Assembly (NCBI GenBank): GCA_903884125.1
Contig: CAISDR010000054.1
Coordinates: 1 to 7,456 of the forward strand
Origin: an uncultured bacterium
GTDB taxonomy: Bacteria; Pseudomonadota; Alphaproteobacteria; CAISDR01
DNA length: 7,456 bases
Direction of reading: 5' to 3'
Positions within the stretch are counted from its first letter, which is position 1. Each line of letters starts with the position of its first letter. Below the pieces are notes generated by a model that saw only the letters and a list, made by a program, of their open reading frames with translations, searched no databases and was not told the origin of the DNA. The position numbers and the translations under genes are program-made. This document shows, piece after piece, positions 1-5,894 of the stretch.

Positions 1-62
1 ATGCCACGCATGCTTTCCTGATCATCAACGACCAGAACCGATACCAGGCGCGCTACAGGCAT
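1..62 (-). CDS. CheY-like response regulator, N-terminus only (runs off left edge)
   Basis: Only the first 20 codons lie in the window. Reading leftward from an ATG at 62, the peptide contains VSVLVVDDQESMRG, the beta1 strand and acidic pair (D13, D14, Mg-binding) that open a CheY-type receiver domain. The ATG at 62 is chosen because GGAGGG (67-72) sits 4 bases upstream; an in-frame ATG at 74 is possible but would place that Shine-Dalgarno inside the gene. It follows the cheB stop by 32 bases in the same direction, the position of a second cheY in many alphaproteobacterial che operons. In such operons the product is either the flagellar-motor CheY or a phosphate-sink CheY. The phosphorylated Asp, the Thr/Ser and Lys of the receiver, and any output domain lie outside the window, so a longer regulator is not excluded. 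Confidence 0.8.
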   Translation of the reverse strand, partial: MPVARLVSVLVVDDQESMRG

Positions 63-66
63 TTCA

Positions 67-72
67 CCCTCC
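67..72 (-). promoter_or_regulatory. Ribosome binding site of the CheY-like gene
   Basis: GGAGGG on the minus strand, 4 bases before the ATG at 62. It is the strongest Shine-Dalgarno-like match in the cheB-receiver gap and decides the start of the partial receiver gene. Confidence 0.6.
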
Positions 73-94
73 ATTTTCCGGCCAATCAACTGGC

Positions 95-1165
95 CTAGCT
101 TTGCAGATCAGGCTGCAGCATGGCCGCAGCAATCCTTGTAATTGGTAACTCCTTGACGACTGCACCAATATCAACAGCCGCTCTTGGCATGCCATAGACC
201 ACACAGGATGGCTGGTCCTGCGCAATGGTCAACGCACCCGCGCGGCGCATGGCCAACAGACCTTCTGCACCGTCTCTGCCCATACCAGTCAAAATTATAC
301 CTGCCGCCTGGCGCCCGAAGGGCACAAGCGACTGGAACATCATATCGGCACTTGGCATATGACCCTGGCCCACATGGCCGTCGGTAATACGGCAGCGTAA
401 ACCTTCGCCGGTTTCAATAACCCGGAAATGCCTGCCGCCCGGCGCCACAACTGCCATGCCGGGCAGAATAAGGCATCCATCCGTGCCCTCGACAACCTTC
501 AAGGCCAATTGTGAATCCAGACGTGCAGCAAATCGTCCGGTAAAGGTTGCCGGCATATGCTGCACAATCACAATGCCCGGTGCGTTTGGCGTAACCGCGG
601 ACAACAGCGTCCCAAGAGCTTCAACCCCGCCCGTGGAAGCACCGATGCCAATGATGCGCCGACCATGGGCAGACGGCGCGAGCATCGTCGGTGCCCCAAC
701 CGGTCGGGATGACATGGCATGGGACCTTATGCGCGCACGAGCCGCCGTTCGCACCTTGGTCAGGATTTCCGACCTTAGGCTATCCATACTTTTACTAAGA
801 TTTGTTGTTGGCTTAGCCACATAGTCAATCGCACCCAGTTCCAGTGCCTGCAGCGTGATATCCGCCCCTTCGATCGTCAAAGTCGAAATCATGACGACCG
901 GCATCGGTCTAAGCCGCATCAGTTTTTCCAGAAACTCAATGCCGTTCATTCTCGGCATTTCGATATCAAGGGTCAGAACATCCGGCGAAAGCGCTTTGAT
1001 TTTTTCGCGCGCAATTATGGGATCCGGTGCTGTCCCGACAACTTCGAACTCTGGATTATTGGCAAAAACCTCGGTCAATAGCTGACGAACCAGTGCGCTG
1101 TCATCGATGATCAGCACCCGAATTGGTTTTTCGACAGCCTGTGTTTTTGAAGAAAGATTCAACAT
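95..1165 (-). CDS. cheB: CheB, protein-glutamate methylesterase/glutamine deamidase
   Basis: Removes methyl groups from glutamates of chemoreceptors (and deamidates Gln) in the cytoplasm, resetting receptor activity after CheA phosphorylates it. At 356 residues it has the usual length. The receiver domain is about residues 15-125: acidic pair D21/D22, phosphoacceptor D67 in LTLDIEMPRMNG, and K118 in AKP. After a linker (about 130-165) comes the CheB methylesterase domain, about 168-350, with the catalytic triad visible: S177 in GIGASTGG, H203 in VQHMP and D298 in GMGRDGA. All key residues are present, so it should be active. The ATG lies one base after the cheR stop; AGAGG (1175-1179) is 9 bases upstream, inside the end of cheR. 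Fourth complete che gene after the STAS gene; expression is expected from the common operon promoter. Confidence 0.97.
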   Translation of the reverse strand: MLNLSSKTQAVEKPIRVLIIDDSALVRQLLTEVFANNPEFEVVGTAPDPIIAREKIKALSPDVLTLDIEMPRMNGIEFLEKLMRLRPMPVVMISTLTIEGADITLQALELGAIDYVAKPTTNLSKSMDSLRSEILTKVRTAARARIRSHAMSSRPVGAPTMLAPSAHGRRIIGIGASTGGVEALGTLLSAVTPNAPGIVIVQHMPATFTGRFAARLDSQLALKVVEGTDGCLILPGMAVVAPGGRHFRVIETGEGLRCRITDGHVGQGHMPSADMMFQSLVPFGRQAAGIILTGMGRDGAEGLLAMRRAGALTIAQDQPSCVVYGMPRAAVDIGAVVKELPITRIAAAMLQPDLQS

Positions 1166-1166
1166 T

Positions 1167-2042
1167 TTACGAAACCTCTAAGACACGTTGCGCAACGGAC
1201 ACTACATAGCTGTTGGGGACTTCTGCACGCGACAGCGACTTTAAATCTGACGGCAATCCCTCGGCATGGCCAAGACACAAATAACCAGGATCACCCAGTA
1301 ATCCGACCATTCGCTTGATGATACGGGCCTGATCTGTTCGATCAAAATAAATCAGTACATTCCGACAGAAAATCATATCAATCGGCCCGTTCATTGGCCA
1401 ATTATCAGAAACCAGATTATGCAATTTAAAAGTAACCAGATCACGAACTTCTGGCGCGATCACAATTGAATCACCGTTCACCGGGCGAACAAGAGCCTGG
1501 GCAAATTTCGGCAATGCCGAGCGCGCCTCAATCGAATAGTGCGCCGCCTGCGCTTGACCAAGAATCTGATCGTCGATATCCGTCGCAAGTATTTTGAAGT
1601 CAACACCGCTGCCACGCAGCAGGTGATATGCGACCATAGCCATCGAAAAGGGTTCTTCACCGGTAGAACACGCTGCCGACCAGAGGCGGATACGCTTTGA
1701 ACCCTGCCGCACCATGCGCTGCAGTACGTTTTCAAGCAGCTTGAAATGATGCAGTTCGCGAAAAAACGCAGTTTTGTTTGTTGTGACTGCGTTAATCACA
1801 CATTGCCATTCACTGGATTGAGGATCATCTTCGAGCATTCGGCGATAGGCAGAAAAGTCTGCTACACCAAGCACGCGCAGTCGCTGGGACAACCTGCGCG
1901 ACATCATTGGGGCCTTATTCCACCCAAGCACAATACCGACCCGATCATGAATCTGGCGCTGAAAGAACGCGTGATCATCTTTCGTCAACGGAAAGGGAAA
2001 TCCGCTGATTTGCGTACTTTGATTCAGTTCCGCTGTAGTCAT
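1167..2042 (-). CDS. cheR: CheR, chemoreceptor glutamate O-methyltransferase
   Basis: S-adenosylmethionine-dependent methylation of receptor glutamates, opposing CheB in adaptation. At 291 residues it is of normal length. The alpha-helical N-terminal CheR domain is about residues 18-75. The SAM-dependent domain (about 85-285) shows TTNKTAFFRE (87-96, catalytic/substrate Arg95), the SAM-binding loop WSAACSTGEEP (121-131), ATDID (153-157, acidic residue that holds the ribose) and DMIFCRNVLIYFD (222-234). No tetratricopeptide or other C-terminal extension is present, so this is the simple CheR type. The ATG overlaps the cheW stop as ATGA, and no good Shine-Dalgarno precedes it, so translation probably depends on coupling to cheW. 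Confidence 0.96.
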   Translation of the reverse strand: MTTAELNQSTQISGFPFPLTKDDHAFFQRQIHDRVGIVLGWNKAPMMSRRLSQRLRVLGVADFSAYRRMLEDDPQSSEWQCVINAVTTNKTAFFRELHHFKLLENVLQRMVRQGSKRIRLWSAACSTGEEPFSMAMVAYHLLRGSGVDFKILATDIDDQILGQAQAAHYSIEARSALPKFAQALVRPVNGDSIVIAPEVRDLVTFKLHNLVSDNWPMNGPIDMIFCRNVLIYFDRTDQARIIKRMVGLLGDPGYLCLGHAEGLPSDLKSLSRAEVPNSYVVSVAQRVLEVS

Positions 2043-2524
2043 GGGCCAATAGCCTGAACTGCGGATTCGGCTACCAGTTTATCGACATCGATTACACCGA
2101 TCAGTTCGCTGTCGACCGACAGAATGCCACTTAGAAATGGTGTTGCCTCGCCGCCATCGACCCTGGGGAGCGCCGCAATATCCTTTGGTGCAATTGTCAG
2201 AATATCAGAAACCGAATCCACAAGGACACCGGTTGTCTGCCCATTTATATTCTGTGCCAGTATGACGACATGCTTGGGCGTTGCATCCGTCATACCCCGC
2301 CCAAGTCGTGCGGCCAGATCAAAGATCGGCAATATTTCGCCGCGAACATTGATTATGCCGCGCACATAACTGGGCGCATTGGGCATGATCGTAGGTTCGA
2401 TCCATGTTCGAAATTCGATAACATGCTGGATCGGCAGTGCAAAGCGATCATGGCCGACTTCAAATGCAATGAACTGGACAGCCGTCGCCTCGGCCATGGT
2501 GACTACGTCCAGATCCCAGCTCAT
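2039..2524 (-). CDS. cheW: CheW, chemotaxis coupling protein
   Basis: Cytoplasmic adaptor that bridges chemoreceptor tips and the P5 domain of CheA in the receptor array. The 161 residues form a single CheW domain, starting with QFIAFEVGHDRFALPI (17-32). The conserved core RGIINVRGEILPIFDLAARLG spans residues 55-75, and the second half includes VLVDSVSDI (100-108) and FLSGI (130-134). The ATG at 2524 overlaps the cheA stop by ATGA; GGGGGGAG (2532-2539) is 7 bases upstream, so this start is preferred over the in-frame internal Met10. The gene in turn overlaps cheR by ATGA. The strong ribosome binding site in front of cheW, in contrast to cheR, suggests that CheW may be made in excess over its neighbours (inference). 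Confidence 0.96.
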   Translation of the reverse strand: MSWDLDVVTMAEATAVQFIAFEVGHDRFALPIQHVIEFRTWIEPTIMPNAPSYVRGIINVRGEILPIFDLAARLGRGMTDATPKHVVILAQNINGQTTGVLVDSVSDILTIAPKDIAALPRVDGGEATPFLSGILSVDSELIGVIDVDKLVAESAVQAIGP

Positions 2525-4689
2525 TTCGACACTCCCCCCAATTGATGTACACCAGCCAATGCCAATTCGGCACGACCCCGCGCTGTTGCCGGGTTGCCTG
2601 ACGACTGTCCCAGGGTCAGTAGATCAAGAATTAGTGCCGCACGGCCATCGCCCAAAATTGTCGCCGCCGCTATCCCCGGTACCTTGCGATAGTTTCGTTC
2701 CAGACTTTTGACAACCACAGGCTCCTGACCCAACAAGTCATCAACCAGCAAGGCTGCCCTTTGCTGATCGCCAGCGCCATCGACAATGATCAGCAATCCC
2801 TGACAGGGATCATTGACCGCATGTGGCACAGAAAATTCTCTGGCGATCGATATGATGCGGAGCATCTCGCCATTGACGGAGACCATGGATTCATCGCGAT
2901 CAAATCGAGTGATCTGAACCCGCTCGGGGCGTATCGAGCGACGAACGTTGTGCACAGGAATAAGGAACCGCTGATCACCGACAATCGTGATCATCGCATC
3001 CAGCACCGCCAGAGACAGTGGCAGAGTTAAAAGAAAACGCGATCCCCGCCCGGGTTCGGAGCGAACATAAACTCGCCCGCCCATATCCAAGATGGTCTGG
3101 CGTACCGCGTCCATGCCAACGCCGCGGCCTGAAATATCAGTGACTGCTTCGTTGGTTGAAAATCCAGGCAGGAAAATTAGGTCATCAATTTCTTCGTCGG
3201 ATAAAACCAGATCGGTAGCAATTAGGCCCTTTTCTATAGCCTTCGCACGGACGCGTTCGCGGTTTATACCTCCACCATCGTCGGCCAGTTCGATAAATAC
3301 CTGATTGCCGCGCTGTTCTGCTGATAGGCGAATGCGCCCTTCGGATGGTTTGCCCACGCTGATACGTTTTTCCGGTGATTCAATGCCGTGATCGACTGCA
3401 TTGCGGATCAGATGGGTCAGCGGCTCGTTAAGACGTTCGACCACCGTTTTATCAATTTCCGTGTCCTCGCCTGTCGTGGTCAGATTTATCTTCTTGCCGG
3501 TTGCCTTTTCCAGATCACGTAACAGATGCCCAAAGCGCGAGAACACAGATTTCAGGGGCTGGGCACGCAGGGCCAGCGAAGAGTCCTGAAGGTCCCTGAT
3601 ATGCTGAGACATCTCTTCCAGGGCACGAAACAGTTCCGGATGCTGCTCGAATGTCAGGCGGCTTGCCTGTCGCATCAAAAACGCCTGGGTGATAACCAGC
3701 TCGCCAACCATGTTTCCAAGGCGTTCGAGCTTCGGCACTTCGACACGAACTGTTTTGGGTGCAACCGACTGTGGCTGCAGGTTCCTCGCCTCTATTTTTT
3801 CAGATGGTGCAGAACGTGGGGACGCTGGATGCGCCATTGCATTAGATGTGACCGCAGGAGGCGGGCTGGAACCGTCAACACTTAAATCAAGGACAGGGCT
3901 GGCGTCGGGCTCAAATTCGGCGACAGTCATATCACCTGGAAAATCCATTGGTGCTGGCGTTAAGTCATCGATACTGATTGTGGCCAGATCAGACACCATA
4001 TCCACAATATCATCCAGCGACTCTTTAGGCTGGCTGGTGTTGAGAATGATCAACCATTTCCAGCTGCATGCATCCGGTTGCCAATCATCAAGACACGGCG
4101 TAGCGGACGTGTCGCATGTGACCGACATATCCCCCAATGATTTAATCGACCTGATGACCAAAAGAGGATCGACACCACTGCCGATCATTTTCGGTCCCGG
4201 TGCAAATTCTATCTGATAGGTACTTTGAAATTCACCTGCGATTTCTTCGTCGAAAATCGCCACGGGAACAAAATCGGCGTAGTCATCTGCAGGCGGAGGA
4301 TCGGCGACAATTTCCGCTTTGGCACAAAGCGTCTGATAGGTTGGCGCGATCCGTTGGCTTTGTGGCGGATGACCATCGCGCGCGGATTCCACCAGATCCC
4401 TCAGCGCATCAACACTGTCAAATAACAAACCGATCGCTTCGTCTGTCAGAGAGATATCACTTTTGCGCTGGATCGACATATAGCTTTCAAATGCATGGGC
4501 GAAACTGCCTAGCTCTTCGAGCTCAAAGGCCCTGGCACCCCCCTTGATCGAATGGACATGTCGAAACAGGGCATTGACGGCCTCGGACTGGTCCGCACCC
4601 TGACTTAGCGCATCCAGATTTTCCTCTGCGGCAGCCAGAAGCTCGTCGCATTCAAGGAAAAAAGTCTGTTTCAGGTCATCGAGATTCAT
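2521..4689 (-). CDS. cheA: CheA, chemotaxis sensor histidine kinase
   Basis: Receptor-coupled histidine autokinase that passes phosphate to CheY-type receivers and CheB. Numbering from ATG 4689 gives 722 residues. P1/HPt, about 1-105: FRHVHSIKGGA, phospho-His H46. A central segment (about 145-245) has a compact predicted alpha/beta stretch unlike the P2 domain of E. coli CheA. A Pro/Ala/Ser-rich linker follows (about 250-312). P3 dimerisation, about 314-380. P4 kinase, about 385-555: N box HLIRNAVDHG (N430, H434), G1 ADDGGG (469-474), F box FLPGFST (506-512), G2 GRGVGMDAV (521-529). P5 CheW-like, about 557-695. All catalytic motifs are intact. The frame is open upstream to a TTG at 4749, but that lies inside the STAS gene and the family starts near LDDLKQTFFLECDEL, so the ATG is preferred although no clear Shine-Dalgarno precedes it. 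It overlaps cheW by ATGA. There is no C-terminal receiver, so this is not a CheA-CheY hybrid. Confidence 0.96.
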   Translation of the reverse strand: MNLDDLKQTFFLECDELLAAAEENLDALSQGADQSEAVNALFRHVHSIKGGARAFELEELGSFAHAFESYMSIQRKSDISLTDEAIGLLFDSVDALRDLVESARDGHPPQSQRIAPTYQTLCAKAEIVADPPPADDYADFVPVAIFDEEIAGEFQSTYQIEFAPGPKMIGSGVDPLLVIRSIKSLGDMSVTCDTSATPCLDDWQPDACSWKWLIILNTSQPKESLDDIVDMVSDLATISIDDLTPAPMDFPGDMTVAEFEPDASPVLDLSVDGSSPPPAVTSNAMAHPASPRSAPSEKIEARNLQPQSVAPKTVRVEVPKLERLGNMVGELVITQAFLMRQASRLTFEQHPELFRALEEMSQHIRDLQDSSLALRAQPLKSVFSRFGHLLRDLEKATGKKINLTTTGEDTEIDKTVVERLNEPLTHLIRNAVDHGIESPEKRISVGKPSEGRIRLSAEQRGNQVFIELADDGGGINRERVRAKAIEKGLIATDLVLSDEEIDDLIFLPGFSTNEAVTDISGRGVGMDAVRQTILDMGGRVYVRSEPGRGSRFLLTLPLSLAVLDAMITIVGDQRFLIPVHNVRRSIRPERVQITRFDRDESMVSVNGEMLRIISIAREFSVPHAVNDPCQGLLIIVDGAGDQQRAALLVDDLLGQEPVVVKSLERNYRKVPGIAAATILGDGRAALILDLLTLGQSSGNPATARGRAELALAGVHQLGGVSK
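2532..2539 (-). promoter_or_regulatory. Strong ribosome binding site of cheW inside the end of cheA
   Basis: GGGGGGAG on the minus strand, 7 bases before the cheW ATG at 2524 and within the last codons of cheA. It supports the ATG that overlaps the cheA stop as the true cheW start. Confidence 0.6.
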
Positions 4690-4732
4690 CGGGAACCAAA
4701 AATGCCTCTGGTTGGCGAAAAACGGCCATGAC

Positions 4733-5011
4733 TTAAACGGGCTCTGCAAAAATCTGCATCAGATTGGGCAGAAGCCCCAGATCCTCATATGCAGCAATAA
4801 ACGCGTCTGATGGATTGTGGATGGCAAGGCCGACCCCGGCCTGGCGGGTGGTGGCGACAGCTGATTCAACCAGATGCACAAACGACGTACTAACTTCGTC
4901 CACATTTGACGCATCAAGATCGATATTGGTTCCAGCCGCCAGTTGAAGCTGCAAGGCAGCTTTCAACTCGACAGCATATTCTTGGTCGCAAATGGCCGCC
5001 AATTCCAGCAT
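4733..5011 (-). CDS. Small STAS-domain protein, CheS-like partner of CheA
   Basis: A 92-residue cytoplasmic protein made of one STAS domain (fold of anti-sigma-factor antagonists such as SpoIIAA and of MlaB). The conserved segment LDASNVDEVSTSFVHLVES (32-50) matches the strand-loop-helix around the SpoIIAA phosphoserine; the Asp before that serine is Val40 here, with Ser41 at the serine position. It is first in the che operon, 43 bases before the cheA ATG. Established knowledge: in Sinorhizobium meliloti a similarly small che-operon protein, CheS, binds CheA and speeds CheY1 dephosphorylation. The same role here is inference from size, fold and position; a regulatory phospho-switch is an alternative. 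Start: the ATG at 5011 has GGGG (5018-5021) 6 bases upstream and fits the domain edge. A GTG at 5071 would add 20 residues (containing TCWFGK) outside the fold. Confidence 0.85.
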   Translation of the reverse strand: MLELAAICDQEYAVELKAALQLQLAAGTNIDLDASNVDEVSTSFVHLVESAVATTRQAGVGLAIHNPSDAFIAAYEDLGLLPNLMQIFAEPV

Positions 5012-5052
5012 GCTTTGCCCCGTTTTACCGAACCAACAGGTTCTTTCTGCTG

Positions 5053-5081
5053 AATACAGGATTGCATTCACACAAGTACAA
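5053..5081 (-). promoter_or_regulatory. Weak candidate sigma70-type promoter for the che operon
   Basis: On the minus strand TTGTAC (5076-5081) and TGTATT (5053-5058) are separated by 17 bases. The matches to TTGACA and TATAAT are only 3/6 and 4/6. If real, transcription would start near 5046 and leave a leader of about 35 bases before the STAS ATG at 5011. The -35 element overlaps the right arm (minus-strand view) of the inverted repeat at 5072-5122. No clear sigma28 flagellar-class promoter was seen in this region. Treat as tentative. Confidence 0.2.
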
Positions 5082-5122
5082 TTTGGTACGCAGTGGAAAA
5101 CTTAAGCTGCACACGTACTTGT
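5072..5122. repeat. 8-bp perfect inverted repeat upstream of the che operon
   Basis: ACAAGTAC at 5072-5079 and its exact reverse complement GTACTTGT at 5115-5122, separated by 35 bases, 61-111 bases upstream of the STAS ATG. Next to the left arm, GTACAATTTGGTAC (5076-5089) is itself an imperfect palindrome (5 of 6 bases per arm). The spacing is long for a transcript hairpin and fits better with two operator half-sites or boxes, one of them overlapping the candidate -35. This is a visual observation with no match to a named regulator. Confidence 0.4.
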
Positions 5123-5250
5123 TTACCGGGAGCCGCTTGGGCTGCTGACCGAATCTTAGGTGCAACGGCCTTTAATGACTAGTGTTTTTCCATGTTTGAG
5201 CGATTTCGTCCATAGCCTGGAATTTTGGCCTCGGAAAAGTCACGACACCG

Positions 5251-5288
5251 GCCCAAAATGGGCATTTACGTGCGCGAAGATCATGCCC
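5251..5288. repeat. Two overlapping short inverted repeats in the intergenic region
   Basis: GCCC (5251-5254) pairs with GGGC (5260-5263) around a 5-base loop; the same GGGC extended to GGGCAT (5260-5265) pairs with ATGCCC (5283-5288) around a 17-base loop. The two pairings exclude each other. Neither is followed by a T run, so they are not rho-independent terminators. Stems of 4 and 6 bp can arise by chance. Confidence 0.3.
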
Positions 5289-5387
5289 GGGTGCATACAT
5301 GCATGCTGGTGACAGTGCTTTGATAAGCAATGCCGGTCGGTTAGGCTTGGCCTTAACGGTTTGGGTCCAATTTGGGTAACGGGCAGC

Positions 5388-5894
5388 ATGACGGCGACAT
5401 TCATACTGGCAGGCGCATATTTTGGCTTCCTTTTTCTGGCTCTTGTTATCCAGAGCCAGGAGATACGCCACCCATGGCTGTTTCTACTCCGCAGTTTTTT
5501 ACCAAACTGGCGGTTTTACTCGGCCCCCGGCCCTGCCCCGCGCCTATATTACCGTCACGGATGTGATGGAATATGGTCAGACTGGCAGCCAATGTTCCCA
5601 AGGTTCAGGCGTAGCCTTCGCGCTCTGGTGTTCAACCCCGATGTAAATCTTGCCCTAACCGAAATGAACCTGGTGGATCACCTGGCCAACAACATCAATG
5701 ATCTTGACGATCCCGCTCAAATTGCAAAACTGGTACCCTATCGAATGCTGGATCGACTGGTGCGCGATAAATTGCAGACATACCTCGCGCCGTGGAATCA
5801 ATACCAATTCCGTGTCTGCGCCATTTCGCCTGGCTGCGGAATTGATTTTGAAACGGACACATTATTGATTTCGCCAATGCTGGATCGTCCGTGA
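5388..5894 (+). CDS. Uncharacterised protein with one N-terminal membrane helix
   Basis: 168 residues; function not known to me. Residues about 4-22 (FILAGAYFGFLFLALVI) form one hydrophobic helix, probably a signal anchor. Then comes SFLPNWRFYSAPGPAPRLYYR (36-56), followed by a Trp-rich stretch (GIWSDWQP, 61-68) and a predicted helical part (about 74-135). The combination PNWRF(Y/F)xxPGPxPRLYYR is a pattern I associate, from memory, with hypothetical proteins encoded beside HTTM-type membrane proteins; this needs a profile search. The ATG at 5388 is chosen because the helix starts just after it; GGG at 5381-5383 is a poor Shine-Dalgarno. An in-frame TTG at 5361 would add nine residues. The stop overlaps the start of the next gene (GTGA), so the two form a coupled pair and the products may act together at the membrane. 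Confidence 0.8.
   Translation: MTATFILAGAYFGFLFLALVIQSQEIRHPWLFLLRSFLPNWRFYSAPGPAPRLYYRHGCDGIWSDWQPMFPRFRRSLRALVFNPDVNLALTEMNLVDHLANNINDLDDPAQIAKLVPYRMLDRLVRDKLQTYLAPWNQYQFRVCAISPGCGIDFETDTLLISPMLDRP

Larger units (their letters stand above)
5012..5387. other. Divergent intergenic region, no gene seen
   Basis: About 376 bp between the leftward che operon and the rightward membrane-protein pair. No reading frame here looks like a protein: the longest, on the minus strand at 5172-5471, has odd composition and runs across the start of the downstream gene. The region must contain at least two divergent promoters. Visible structure: an 8-bp inverted repeat at 5072-5079/5115-5122, short overlapping inverted repeats at 5251-5288, and TTTGGGT twice, 14 bases apart (5360-5366 and 5373-5379 approximately), just before the rightward gene. 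No rho-independent terminator (stem followed by a T run) and no tRNA-like structure was seen. Confidence 0.7.

Noticed and set aside
456..824. 122-residue plus-strand reading frame antisense to cheB
   Set aside because: Opposite an intact cheB with all catalytic residues; no recognisable features.
3689..4216. 175-residue plus-strand reading frame antisense to cheA
   Set aside because: Lies entirely opposite the well-supported cheA coding frame and is rich in Ser/Thr/Gly as expected for a shadow frame.
2521..4689. Possibility of a CheA-receiver hybrid kinase or a frameshift in cheA
   Set aside because: The protein ends shortly after the CheW-like P5 domain and all domains are in one frame; no receiver and no break.
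5012..5071. N-terminal extension of the STAS protein from a GTG at 5071
   Set aside because: The extra 20 residues fall outside the STAS fold and no Shine-Dalgarno supports the GTG; the ATG at 5011 has GGGG at 6 bases. Not fully excluded.
5285..5310. CCCGGG and GCATGC palindromes and ATGCATGC run in the intergenic region
   Set aside because: Six-base palindromes of this kind are common by chance; no larger symmetric structure seen.
5172..5471. 99-residue minus-strand reading frame in the intergenic region
   Set aside because: Runs across the start of the rightward gene, has a protein composition without domain-like pattern, and no ribosome binding site was seen; most likely chance.
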